From: Flavipsychrobacter sp.
Lineage (GTDB): Bacteria > Bacteroidota > Bacteroidia > Chitinophagales > Chitinophagaceae
NCBI GenBank assembly: GCA_031292525.1
Contig: JARLGY010000036.1
Coordinates: forward strand, 1 to 64,000
DNA length: 64,000 nt
Direction of reading: 5' to 3'
Shown here: one piece after another, positions 45,652 through 54,033 of the stretch
Layout: the number at the start of each line of letters is the position of its first letter
Numbering within the stretch: the first letter of the stretch is position 1
The notes under the pieces: generated by a model
Told to the model about the DNA's origin: nothing
Databases searched by the model: none
Seen by the model: only the letters and a program-made list of their open reading frames with translations
Made by a program: the position numbers and the translations under genes

Positions 45652-46515
45652 TTGCGACCGGTACACTACATAAGCATAGCAGCAGCAATAGCACTAACAG
45701 CTCTTTTATATTGGGGAGGAAACACCACCCCTCCTGCCAAGACCGGTGGAGCCGCTTTACAGCAGCCACCGCAAATGATGGGAGGTGCCCCAGGCCCTAA
45801 CACCGTGAAGCCGGCCTCTTTTGACTCTTTACTTGCCGCATCGTTTGACCAGCTTTCGAAAACGGCTGCAGATTCGGTAAAAACCATTGAAAATGAACTT
45901 AAAGCCACCCGTGATTCGTCGCGGATGGCTTCTGTTTTTATACGCCTTGCCCACGTGTGGGAAGTGAACCACAAAGCACCTATAGCAGCTTATTTTGGTG
46001 CGCAAGCAGCAAAGTTGGAAAATTCGGAAAAAAAGCTCAATTTTGCAGGCCAATTCTTTTTGGACCTGATGCATGAAGATACTTCTTCGGCTATGCATAT
46101 GTGGGAGGCACAGGAAGCTATAGATTGTTTCAAACGTTCATTAGCTGTTGATCCTAACAACGATACCGCCAAGATTGCGTTGGCAACAGGCTATATAGAG
46201 GGAACAGGGGAAACAATGCAAGGTGTGCAGTTGCTGTTAGGCATTACACGAGAGAAACCTGATAATGTACCAGCCAACATGATGTTGGGTAAACTGGCTA
46301 TACAATCTGGTCAGTTTGATAAAGCACAGAAAAGATTTGAAGAGATCTTGAAACTGCAGCCAAAGAATGCGGAAGCCATGTATTTTTTGGCTGAAACATA
46401 CAAAGGGAAAGGGGATAAAGAGAAGGCAATTGAACTCTTTGAACAATGTAAGAAATTAGTAAACAGACCTGAATTTAGCAGGGATGTGGACCAATATATC
46501 AGTACTATTAAATAA
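45652..46515 (+). CDS. TPR-repeat membrane-anchored protein
   Basis: 287 residues. N-terminal membrane helix (YISIAAAIALTALLYWGG), a Pro/Gly/Met linker, then helical repeats; at least three TPR units between about 155 and 280, including EAIDCFKRSLAVDPNNDTAKI, QFDKAQKRFEEILKLQPKNA and KEKAIELFEQCKKLV. It probably scaffolds protein complexes at the periplasmic face. A TAA stop lies one codon before the only possible start, TTG 45652. Confidence 0.85.
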   Translation: MRPVHYISIAAAIALTALLYWGGNTTPPAKTGGAALQQPPQMMGGAPGPNTVKPASFDSLLAASFDQLSKTAADSVKTIENELKATRDSSRMASVFIRLAHVWEVNHKAPIAAYFGAQAAKLENSEKKLNFAGQFFLDLMHEDTSSAMHMWEAQEAIDCFKRSLAVDPNNDTAKIALATGYIEGTGETMQGVQLLLGITREKPDNVPANMMLGKLAIQSGQFDKAQKRFEEILKLQPKNAEAMYFLAETYKGKGDKEKAIELFEQCKKLVNRPEFSRDVDQYISTIK

Positions 46516-46533
46516 CTAAAAAAATTACGTAAA

Positions 46534-46626
46534 ATGCCTTGTGGTAAAAAAAGAAAACGTCATAAGATTGCTACCCATAAACGTAAAAAACGTTTAAGAA
46601 AGAACCGTCATAAGAAGAAAAAATAG
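46534..46626 (+). CDS. AURKAIP1/COX24-like 30-residue basic protein
   Basis: Codes for MPCGKKRKRHKIATHKRKKR then LRKNRHKKKK and TAG. Two-thirds of residues are Lys, Arg or His. It matches the AURKAIP1/COX24 domain peptides of Bacteroidota, related to mitochondrial small-subunit protein mS38, and is probably a ribosomal component. It lies between the TPR gene and RNase G on the same strand. Confidence 0.85.
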   Translation: MPCGKKRKRHKIATHKRKKRLRKNRHKKKK

Positions 46627-46639
46627 GAACAGACTGGTA

Positions 46640-46755
46640 CTATGCATTGCGCATAGCCGCTGTCATATGCATTCCCTTATACCTGTTACCTAGCTGCTTT
46701 ATGCAGTTATCAACACAGGTGTAAGGCTTTGCTATTGATGCTGCTATAGCAAAGC
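46640..46755 (+). promoter_or_regulatory. Structured leader of the RNase G gene
   Basis: Two hairpins: CTATGC/GCATAG with a 5-nt loop (46640-46656) and a perfect 10-bp GCTTTGCTAT / ATAGCAAAGC stem with a 10-nt loop (46726-46755). They occupy the 190-nt space between the COX24-like gene and rng. Neither has a U-tract. E. coli RNase E limits its own synthesis through hairpins in its leader, so similar feedback is possible here. Confidence 0.45.
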
Positions 46756-46816
46756 TCCTTGTGGAATAATGCAAATGGGTATCATACCCTGTTGCATTGG
46801 AAAAAAGACGGTAAGA

Positions 46817-48373
46817 ATGAACAAAGAACTAATTATTAATTCTTCTGACGGAGGTGTGGAAATTGCACTTCTTGAGGATAAGAAGCTCGTAGAACTTCAC
46901 TATGAACATGGGCAGGACCAATTTGCAGTAGGCGATCTTTACCTGGGAAAAGTAAAGAAACTGATGCCCGGTCTTAATGCCGCATTTGTTGATGTAGGAT
47001 ATGAAAAAGACGCTTTCCTACATTATACAGACCTAAGCCCTTACTTCCGCTCATTACTTAAGTTTACTAAAGAATCTATTGACGGTGCACACGGTTGGGG
47101 AGAGGATTTCGGCAAGTTTAAGAATGAACAGGAAATACTTAAAAGTGGTAAGATAACAGATGTTATCAGCAACCGCCCCGAAATACTGGTTCAGATACTG
47201 AAAGAGCCTATCTCATCAAAAGGGCCACGTTTAAGTTGCGAAATATCCCTTCCTGGACGCTTTGTAGTGCTTACTCCGTTTAACGATGTGGTGGCAATAT
47301 CCAGGAAAATACATTCAGCAGATGAGCGTAAACGCTTACAGCGCATTGTGGAAAGTATAAAGCCCAAAAATTTTGGAGTTATAGTACGTACTGCAGCTGA
47401 AGGTAAAGCTACCGCTGAACTGCATGCTGATATACTGGAACTGGAAACGATGTGGAAAAACACACAGCGTAACCTGAAAGGTGCAAAGGCTCCACTTATC
47501 ATCCTCAACGAGCAGGATAAAACAACTTCTATTCTCCGTGACCTGCTCAGCGAAAGCTTTCAGCGTATTGTAGTGAATGATAAGAAGTTGATGGCGGAGA
47601 CCAAGGAATATATATCCCGCATTGCACCTGAAAAGGAAGAGATAGTAAGTCTGCATAATAACGGCCAGTCTATCTTCGATACGTTTGGCATCACTAAGCA
47701 GGTAAAGTCTTCTTTTGGTAAAACGGTGAACCTGAGTAGCGGTTCGTATCTGATCATAGAGCATACAGAGGCCCTGCATGTTATAGATGTAAACAGTGGT
47801 ACCCGCAGTGCAGACAGTGGCCAGGAACAAAATGCCCTGGCTACTAATATGGAAGCTGCTACAGAAATAACCAGGCAAATGCGCTTGCGTGATCTTGGTG
47901 GTATCGTTATCATTGACTTCATAGACATGAAGCTGCCCGAACACAAGAAGCAGCTATATGAATTTATGGAAGAGTTGATGGTGAACGACCGTGCACGTCA
48001 TACACTGCTGCCTATTACTAAGTTTGGTCTCATGCAGATCACCAGGCAGCGCCTGCGTCCGGAGCTAAATATCACTACATCAGAAGTTTGCCCGGCTTGC
48101 AAAGGCACTGGTAAAGTTGGACCAACTATGCTGCTGGCCGATGATATTGAAAAGGATTTTCACTATCTTATCAACCAAGGCCACAAAGAACTTTCCCTGC
48201 ATGTACATCCTATATTGGCAGCTTACCTTACCAAGGGTATGTTCTTCAACAGCCTTATATGGAAATGGTATTTTAAGTACAAAGTGAAATTGAAAATTGT
48301 TGAAGATAATAATGCGCCGCTTACCGTTTATCACTTCTACGATCCCAAGACAGAAGACATGATAAAACTATAA
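46817..48373 (+). CDS. rng: Ribonuclease E/G family endoribonuclease
   Basis: 518 residues from ATG 46817 (MNKELIINSSDGGVEIA; upstream starts rejected). An S1 domain (VGDLYLGKVKKLMPGLNAAF), a 5'-sensor/RNase H core, catalytic aspartates in LHVIDVNSGT and IIDFIDMKLPEHK, and a zinc-link VCPACKGTG. No long C-terminal scaffold, so it is RNase G-like. Processes rRNA and decays mRNA. Ends with a strong terminator. Confidence 0.94.
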   Translation: MNKELIINSSDGGVEIALLEDKKLVELHYEHGQDQFAVGDLYLGKVKKLMPGLNAAFVDVGYEKDAFLHYTDLSPYFRSLLKFTKESIDGAHGWGEDFGKFKNEQEILKSGKITDVISNRPEILVQILKEPISSKGPRLSCEISLPGRFVVLTPFNDVVAISRKIHSADERKRLQRIVESIKPKNFGVIVRTAAEGKATAELHADILELETMWKNTQRNLKGAKAPLIILNEQDKTTSILRDLLSESFQRIVVNDKKLMAETKEYISRIAPEKEEIVSLHNNGQSIFDTFGITKQVKSSFGKTVNLSSGSYLIIEHTEALHVIDVNSGTRSADSGQEQNALATNMEAATEITRQMRLRDLGGIVIIDFIDMKLPEHKKQLYEFMEELMVNDRARHTLLPITKFGLMQITRQRLRPELNITTSEVCPACKGTGKVGPTMLLADDIEKDFHYLINQGHKELSLHVHPILAAYLTKGMFFNSLIWKWYFKYKVKLKIVEDNNAPLTVYHFYDPKTEDMIKL

Positions 48374-48394
48374 GATAGCACACAAAGACATTTT

Positions 48395-48436
48395 AAAAGT
48401 CGGTTGCAGCGAAAGTTGCAACCGGCTTTTAGTTTT
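48395..48436 (+). terminator. Terminator of rng
   Basis: Stem AAAAGTCGGTTGCA / TGCAACCGGCTTTT (one G-U pair) with loop and AGTTTT tail. Confidence 0.85.
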
Positions 48437-48480
48437 GGGGGTAATGGTAAAAATGATATTTATCTTCTTATCTTGAAGTA

Positions 48481-48951
48481 ATGTATATCAGACGCTATAC
48501 TCATTATGACCATGCTGCCTGTCTCAATATCTTCAAAAGCAATTGTTCGCATTATTTCGATGCATCTGAGCAAAGCTACCTGGAAGCCTGGCTGACCGCA
48601 CAAGACAATGGAATGCTTGTCTATGAAAGCAACCTTTCAGAAGATTTCTTTGTATTAGAACAGGAAGACAAAGTGGTAGCCTGCGGTGGATTTTATCTGC
48701 CAAGAAATAACCTAATCGCCAACATGGTTTGGGGTATGGTGCATGCAGCTTTTCATAAGCAAGGTTTTGGTACGGCAATGTTCGCTTACCGTATAGAGAA
48801 GATAAAAGAACTGGATACCACTCGTGCCATTGTCTTAGATACCTCGCAACATACGTTCAGATTCTTTGAATCCTTTGGGTTTGAAAAAGTAAAAATTACT
48901 GCTGATGCATATGGGGAAGGATTGCATAGATACGATATGATTTTAAAATAA
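48481..48951 (+). CDS. GNAT-family N-acetyltransferase
   Basis: 156 residues of GNAT fold. Acetyl-CoA loop in VHAAFHKQGFGTAMFAYRIEKI (Q/RxxGxG/A equivalent), preceding strand KVVACGGFYLPRN and later strand FFESFGFEKV. The opening MYIRRYTHYDHAACLNIF is typical. Substrate unknown. Confidence 0.88.
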   Translation: MYIRRYTHYDHAACLNIFKSNCSHYFDASEQSYLEAWLTAQDNGMLVYESNLSEDFFVLEQEDKVVACGGFYLPRNNLIANMVWGMVHAAFHKQGFGTAMFAYRIEKIKELDTTRAIVLDTSQHTFRFFESFGFEKVKITADAYGEGLHRYDMILK

Positions 48952-48988
48952 TCTTTGTAAGTCTTCTTAAGCTCATTTTCAAATCCCC

Positions 48989-49019
48989 TTTGCCTACCCA
49001 CATTTAAAAGCTAAATTTG
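48989..49019 (+). promoter_or_regulatory. Textbook Bacteroidota promoter of psd
   Basis: TTTG (48989-48992), exactly 19 nt, then TAAATTTG (49012-49019), 17 nt before the ATG. Both boxes match the phylum consensus in full. Confidence 0.85.
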
Positions 49020-49036
49020 CAGTCCAATTATATAAA

Positions 49037-49690
49037 ATGACATTACATCGCGAAGGGTACAAGTATATAACACTGGCTACCATTTTATGGGCCATTATTC
49101 TCTACGTTACATTCCATTACTTTACAGATTTCATTTGGCTGGCTTGGCTTATCAATATACCATTGTTCCTTATTTGGTTCTGGGTGTTATGGTTCTTCAG
49201 GTTGCCTAGCCGCAATTTTGTATATGGCGATAACCTGGTGATAGCCCCTGCTGATGGCAAGGTGGTAGTAATAGAAGAAACTTTTGAACCGGAGTATTTT
49301 AAAGATAAGCGTTTACAAGTATCTATATTTATGTCGCCACTTAATGTACACGTGAACCGCAATCCTATAAACGGTGTCATAAAATATTTTAAATATCATC
49401 CCGGTAAATATCTTGTAGCCTGGCACCCTAAATCGAGCACCGAGAATGAGCGTACCACTGTTGTGATAGGTAACGGCAAAACAGAATTGTTGTTGAGGCA
49501 AATAGCTGGAGCCATGGCGCGCCGTATTTGTTATTATATAAAAGAAGGTGATGCTGCAAAACAGAACAATGAGTTTGGATTCATCCGTTTTGGCTCACGT
49601 GTTGATGTTTACTTCCCGGTAGGTACTAAGGTGGATGTGAAGATCGGCGATGTGGTACAGGGTGGCCTAACCATATTGGCGCATGTATAG
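49037..49690 (+). CDS. psd: Phosphatidylserine decarboxylase proenzyme (short type)
   Basis: Makes phosphatidylethanolamine. 217 residues with two N-terminal membrane helices, the FMSPLNVHVNRNPINGVI catalytic segment and the self-cleaving Gly-Ser in RFGSRVDVYFP near residue 188, where the Ser becomes the pyruvoyl group. Short PSD (archaeal/Bacteroidota type); the usual LGST reads FGSR. No pssA neighbour. Confidence 0.92.
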   Translation: MTLHREGYKYITLATILWAIILYVTFHYFTDFIWLAWLINIPLFLIWFWVLWFFRLPSRNFVYGDNLVIAPADGKVVVIEETFEPEYFKDKRLQVSIFMSPLNVHVNRNPINGVIKYFKYHPGKYLVAWHPKSSTENERTTVVIGNGKTELLLRQIAGAMARRICYYIKEGDAAKQNNEFGFIRFGSRVDVYFPVGTKVDVKIGDVVQGGLTILAHV

Positions 49691-49754
49691 GGCTTAGTAT
49701 ATCAGGTATTTATTTTATCTTTAGGTACAATCTTATAAAAAACAACAGTATAAT

Positions 49755-49940
49755 ATGAAAAAAATCGCACTGGCATTAAGCCTAGTAATGATCGCATCTA
49801 CTACAACAGTTTCTTTTGCACAAAAAGCATGTTGTAAAAAAAGTGCTACTTGCACCAAAGGTTCTAAATGCTGTAAGGATTCTAAAAATTGTGCAAAGTC
49901 TTGCGAAAAAGGCGCTAAATCAGAAAAGAAAGCTTCTTAA
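49755..49940 (+). CDS. Secreted Cys/Lys-rich small protein
   Basis: 61 residues. Signal peptide (MKKIALALSLVMIASTTTVSFA), then 38 residues holding eight Cys and many Lys in KACCKKSATCTKGSKCCKDSK and NCAKSCEKGAKSEKK. The density and spacing (two CC pairs, repeated C-x3-5-C) suggest metal binding or disulfide bonding in the periplasm. No family recognised. Flanked by a convergent terminator. Confidence 0.7.
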   Translation: MKKIALALSLVMIASTTTVSFAQKACCKKSATCTKGSKCCKDSKNCAKSCEKGAKSEKKAS

Positions 49941-49964
49941 ATATAAGACTGAATTGACTTGCCG

Positions 49965-49991
49965 ACAGTCCTGCACACTTCGCAGGACTGT
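49965..49991. terminator. Terminator between the Cys-rich gene and miaA
   Basis: ACAGTCCTGC / GCAGGACTGT, 10-bp stem, 7-nt loop, then TCTATTTT; serves the plus strand. The minus-strand tail is weaker. Confidence 0.75.
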
Positions 49992-49992
49992 T

Positions 49993-50895
49993 CTATTTTA
50001 GCAGAAGTATCTGCTCTGCAAGGTTGTGTTCATTTGCATTGAACCAAATGACATCTTTCTCTTTTTTGAACCATGTCATTTGCCTTTTGGCATAGTGACG
50101 GGTGTTCTGTTTAATTTTCAAAACAGCTTCTTCCAGGCTGTAATTGCCCTCCAGATAGTCAAATAATTCGGAGTAGCCAACAGTTTGCAGGTTTTTAAGG
50201 TCCTTATAGGGATGAAGTTGTTTTACTTCGTCAAGCAAACCCTCGTTCATCATTACATCTACTCTCTTGTTTATCCTGAGGTTTAGCTCTTCTCGTGGTA
50301 GTTCCAATCCCACTTTGATGATCTTGAATGGACGTGCTTTTTTAATCCCTGTCCTATACGTGGTAATGCTCTCGCCGGTAGATAATTTGAATACTAACGC
50401 ACGTATCAGCCGCATGGGGTTTTGTATCTCTCCTTGCGTATAAAATAAGGGGTCATTTTCTTTTACTGCATGTTGCAGCCATGCAATACCCTTTTCTTTG
50501 TACTGTTCATTTACCTGTTCATCTATTTTGGTATCTATAGCGGGCATTGCATCTAAACCTTCGCACAGGGCTTTTATATACAAGCCTGTACCGCCACACA
50601 CTACTGCAGTATTGTGCGTGGTAAATATTTTATCAAGATATCCAAGCGCCAACGCTTCATAGCCGGCAGCAGTAATGTTTTGTGTAAACGGGAACTCATC
50701 AACAAAGTAGTGGTCTATTGCAGTACGTTCTGCTATGGAAGGTTTTGCAGTACCTATATCCATGCTCTTATAGCACTGCCTGCTATCGGCCGATATAATA
50801 GCGGTTCCTACCCTTGCGGCCACATCCATAGCCACTGCCGATTTGCCTACTGCCGTAGGCCCGCAAATAACGTATATGGTGTGTACTGGTGCTAT
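49993..50895 (-). CDS. miaA: tRNA dimethylallyltransferase with no canonical start codon
   Basis: Adds dimethylallyl to A37 of tRNAs. The sequence matches MiaA: P-loop VICGPTAVGKSA, ISADSRQCYKSMDIGTAKP, CGGTGLYIKALCEG, QNPMRLIRALVFK and TRHYAKRQMTWFKK. The frame has no ATG, GTG or TTG between the upstream TAG (50932-50934) and the end of the P-loop. The first is a GTG at 50835, which would delete the P-loop. I place the start at ATA 50895 (Met-Ala-Pro-Val-His-Thr-Ile-Tyr-Val-Ile-Cys-Gly), giving 300 residues, the normal length. Third gene of the MMPL-hydroxylase-miaA operon, 36 bp after the hydroxylase. Start is a hypothesis; enzyme identity is firm. Confidence 0.88.
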   Translation of the reverse strand: MAPVHTIYVICGPTAVGKSAVAMDVAARVGTAIISADSRQCYKSMDIGTAKPSIAERTAIDHYFVDEFPFTQNITAAGYEALALGYLDKIFTTHNTAVVCGGTGLYIKALCEGLDAMPAIDTKIDEQVNEQYKEKGIAWLQHAVKENDPLFYTQGEIQNPMRLIRALVFKLSTGESITTYRTGIKKARPFKIIKVGLELPREELNLRINKRVDVMMNEGLLDEVKQLHPYKDLKNLQTVGYSELFDYLEGNYSLEEAVLKIKQNTRHYAKRQMTWFKKEKDVIWFNANEHNLAEQILLLK

Positions 50896-50931
50896 GAGAT
50901 GAAGGTAATAAAAACGTAAAGGCCAAAGATA

Positions 50932-51546
50932 CTATTCTTCTTTCGCTGGCACCGTCTGGAAAATAACATCCCACAAAGTGGAACTAACGCCAAAACCTTT
51001 ATTGGGCGTTTTGTAGTGATGCAGGTGATGGTTGCGCCATAATGCCTTCATATATTTTGGAGGAGCAAAGGTGTGAATGGCAAAGTGCATACTACCGTAC
51101 ATAAGATAGCCTAACAAAAAGCCTGGGAAAAAAGCTAGTGCATTCCACTTTATAAAAAAATATATGATACAGAATACAATACATGCAGCAATGAAACTAG
51201 GTACAGGTGGCATAAACAGACGTTCTTTATCGCGTGGGAACTCATGGTGTACGCCATGCATAGCATATAAAATACGTTTTGCACGCGGACTGTCTGCTAT
51301 CATATGAAAAAGGTAGCGGTGCATTATGTATTCAAAGAGGCTCCACGTAAGCATACCTGTTATGAAGAGAAATAATTCGGTAGTTATGCTGAGTGATTTG
51401 TATGCTACACCATAATAAAGCATAAATGCAATAACAGGAATGTACATACTATAGATAACTACCGGATGAGTTTTAGTCATCTGTTCCATCAACTCACTCT
51501 TAAACAACCTGGCCTGCCCCTTATTCTGTATCTTATTGAATTGCAT
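50932..51546 (-). CDS. Fatty acid hydroxylase/sterol desaturase family membrane enzyme
   Basis: 204 residues with four membrane helices and the di-iron histidine motifs HRYLFH, HGVHHEFP, HFAIH and HHLHHYK. Close to the fatty acid 2-hydroxylase (FAH) branch that hydroxylates sphingolipid acyl chains, and Bacteroidota make sphingolipids, so this is a reasonable guess. It starts 30 bp after the MMPL transporter and may modify the lipid that transporter handles. Confidence 0.85.
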   Translation of the reverse strand: MQFNKIQNKGQARLFKSELMEQMTKTHPVVIYSMYIPVIAFMLYYGVAYKSLSITTELFLFITGMLTWSLFEYIMHRYLFHMIADSPRAKRILYAMHGVHHEFPRDKERLFMPPVPSFIAACIVFCIIYFFIKWNALAFFPGFLLGYLMYGSMHFAIHTFAPPKYMKALWRNHHLHHYKTPNKGFGVSSTLWDVIFQTVPAKEE

Positions 51547-51576
51547 AAAAACCGACTATCGAATTTACATCATTTT

Positions 51577-53955
51577 CTACTTAGTAAGGTTTAAATCATC
51601 ATTACCAATTTCATTAAGGATTTTATCGGCGCTTGCCATTTTTTTCATTTTCACCTTACCCATCCATACCAGCAATGCTGGTTGCAATATAAGGTTGGTT
51701 ATCATAGCAAGGAAGAGGGTTAATGAGGTTAAATATCCTAATGACTTAGTACCGTCAAATTGTGATAACATGAAAACACCAAAGCCAGCAATAAGAATAA
51801 GGGACGTATAAATGATACTCAATCCTGTATCATGTATGGTCCGCTGTACCGTGTCTGCAATGCTGTCGTCATATTTCATAAGATCCTGTTTAAAACTGAC
51901 TAAGAACCTGATTGTCACATCAATTGTTATGCCAAGAGCCACGCTAAATACCAAAACTGTAGATGGCTTAATGCGTATGCCTTCCCAACCCATGACACCG
52001 GCAGTAATAAGCAGCGGAACTATATTGATCACAATAGAGATGAGTAAAATACGCCACGAACGGAACAGAACTATCATACAACCAAATATCATAATAAATG
52101 CAAGTATAAGGCTGTCGCGGAGGCTGTTAATAATAAACTTACTGCCTTCAAGGAAAACTATGGATGTGCCTGTAAATGTAATATGGTACTTAGTACTATC
52201 AAACAGCTCATTAGTTTGGGCGCGTATGCTATCCAGCAGAAAAGGGAGACGTTTTGATCCTACATCGGCCATATTAACACTAATACGTGCTTTTTGTTTG
52301 GTACTATCTACAAACGAGTTGATGAGTTTGCTGAACATGTTTGATTTGTCAGCGCCTTTTTTGCCACGCAGGTACGGGAGTATAAAAGATGCTTCAATCA
52401 TATCCGCGGGCATCTTGTAACTGCCGCTGTCGCCACCATAGTAAGCCTGGCTGGCAAATTTTACACCCTCAGTTAACGATAGCGGGTTTCCTATATCTGG
52501 ATACTGCTTCAGTTCGGTATTTAGCTGATCCATATTTTGGAGCGTGGGTAACGATAATATGCCATTCTTCCTTTTCGTATCCACAATGATTTCCAACGGC
52601 ATCACACCTTTAAAGTTTTGCTCAAAAAACTTCAGGTCCATATACACTTTATCGCTTTTGGGCAGGTCATCTACAATATGCGCGTCGCTCTTGAGCCTTA
52701 AAATACCCATTACAGAAATACCGCAAATAACAATGGTGAAACCATATATCCATTTACGGTGGCTAAACACCCAGTTGGTAAGCGTGGTGAGGAGCTTGTT
52801 GATCCAATTGCTGTTGAGGTAGCTGGTATGCCTGCCCTTTGGTGGTGGCATAAAGCTGAACACAGCTGGCAGGAACACCAGCGATATAAAGAATAGAGCG
52901 ATAATGTTGATGCCGGCTACTAAACCAAATTCCTTAAGTACCGCACTTTTGGTGAAGTAGAATACACCAAATCCTATAGCTGCAGTAAGATTGGTAAACA
53001 AAGTGATAATGCCCATTTTGTCCACCATTACCAGCAGTGATTTTATTTTGTTCTGTGTTTTGCTAAACTCTGAATGGTACTTGTTGAGGAAATAAACACA
53101 ATTGGGTATGCCTATAATTACTATAAGTGGCGGTATAAGGGCAGTGAGCAGTGTGATCTTGTACCCCAATAGTACTATGGTGCCTACAGCCCATATAACC
53201 CCTACAGCTACTACTATCATAGACGATAGCACAGCTACAAAAGAACGGAAGAAAAATACAAGTATGAGCGCTGTAAGCAAAAAGGACATGATGAGGAACA
53301 TCTTCATCTCTGCCTGCACCTTATTGGCCATTTGCGTGCGTATAAAGGGCAAGCCCGAATAATGTACCTCTGTATTGTATTTTTTGCCAAAAGAATCTGC
53401 AGGGCTTACAATATCATTTACCACCTGGGTGCGGCTTTTAGAATTCAGTATCTGTTTATTGATACTGATGGCCATAAGGTAGGCATGTGTGGCAGGGTTG
53501 TAAAGCAGGCCTTTGTAAAAAACAAGACCGTAAAAGGCAGCCTTAAAACTATCCATATTAGCGTAGGCCTGGTTGCCTGCTAGCTTGACTACATTTAGTT
53601 TTTCCGAAACCGTATCTTTTACCAGGGTAATAGCGCCCGGCACGCTGAGTACATTTTCAACACCGTGTACTTTCTCTATCCTATGTACAAGGGATGTATA
53701 GTCGCTAAAAAAGGCAGGATCGAAAAACTTATCTGTTTGTACACCCAGCACCAAAAGATTACCATCCTCGCCAAACTGCTGACGAAACAGCTGGTAAGAG
53801 ATATATTCAGGATTATTGGTAGGTATGGCGCTTGTGAAATCGTAACTCAGTTCCACTTTGGAGGCGTAAAAACCAAAAACTGCTGTAATAGCTAACAAAA
53901 TAACCAGAAGCAGCACCCGGAATTTTATAATGAAGGCGGCTATGCGGTGCCACAT
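51577..53955 (-). CDS. MMPL-type RND lipid transporter
   Basis: 792 residues with 11-12 membrane helices in two sets (N-terminal anchor, then 5+1+5) and two periplasmic loops. MMPL/HpnN-like features include SYDFTSAIPTNNPEY at the first loop and the paired IGIPNCVYFLNKYH and VALGITIDVTIRFLVSF regions. MMPL proteins move hydrophobic lipids. Located upstream of the lipid hydroxylase and miaA. Preceded by a TAnnTTTG box. Confidence 0.9.
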   Translation of the reverse strand: MWHRIAAFIIKFRVLLLVILLAITAVFGFYASKVELSYDFTSAIPTNNPEYISYQLFRQQFGEDGNLLVLGVQTDKFFDPAFFSDYTSLVHRIEKVHGVENVLSVPGAITLVKDTVSEKLNVVKLAGNQAYANMDSFKAAFYGLVFYKGLLYNPATHAYLMAISINKQILNSKSRTQVVNDIVSPADSFGKKYNTEVHYSGLPFIRTQMANKVQAEMKMFLIMSFLLTALILVFFFRSFVAVLSSMIVVAVGVIWAVGTIVLLGYKITLLTALIPPLIVIIGIPNCVYFLNKYHSEFSKTQNKIKSLLVMVDKMGIITLFTNLTAAIGFGVFYFTKSAVLKEFGLVAGINIIALFFISLVFLPAVFSFMPPPKGRHTSYLNSNWINKLLTTLTNWVFSHRKWIYGFTIVICGISVMGILRLKSDAHIVDDLPKSDKVYMDLKFFEQNFKGVMPLEIIVDTKRKNGILSLPTLQNMDQLNTELKQYPDIGNPLSLTEGVKFASQAYYGGDSGSYKMPADMIEASFILPYLRGKKGADKSNMFSKLINSFVDSTKQKARISVNMADVGSKRLPFLLDSIRAQTNELFDSTKYHITFTGTSIVFLEGSKFIINSLRDSLILAFIMIFGCMIVLFRSWRILLISIVINIVPLLITAGVMGWEGIRIKPSTVLVFSVALGITIDVTIRFLVSFKQDLMKYDDSIADTVQRTIHDTGLSIIYTSLILIAGFGVFMLSQFDGTKSLGYLTSLTLFLAMITNLILQPALLVWMGKVKMKKMASADKILNEIGNDDLNLTK

Positions 53956-53980
53956 ATGTTTTTATAGTATTAGGTGGCTG

Positions 53981-53988
53981 CAAAAGTA
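53981..53988 (-). promoter_or_regulatory. -7 box upstream of the MMPL operon
   Basis: Minus-strand TACTTTTG, 25 nt before the ATG. Confidence 0.5.
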
Positions 53989-54033
53989 CGTAATAATGAT
54001 TGTTTTGCCTTTGGAGATAGTGGCAACGTTTGC

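Noticed and set aside
50833-50835. GTG at 50835 as the miaA start
   Set aside because: It would remove the whole P-loop, which is intact upstream in the same frame.
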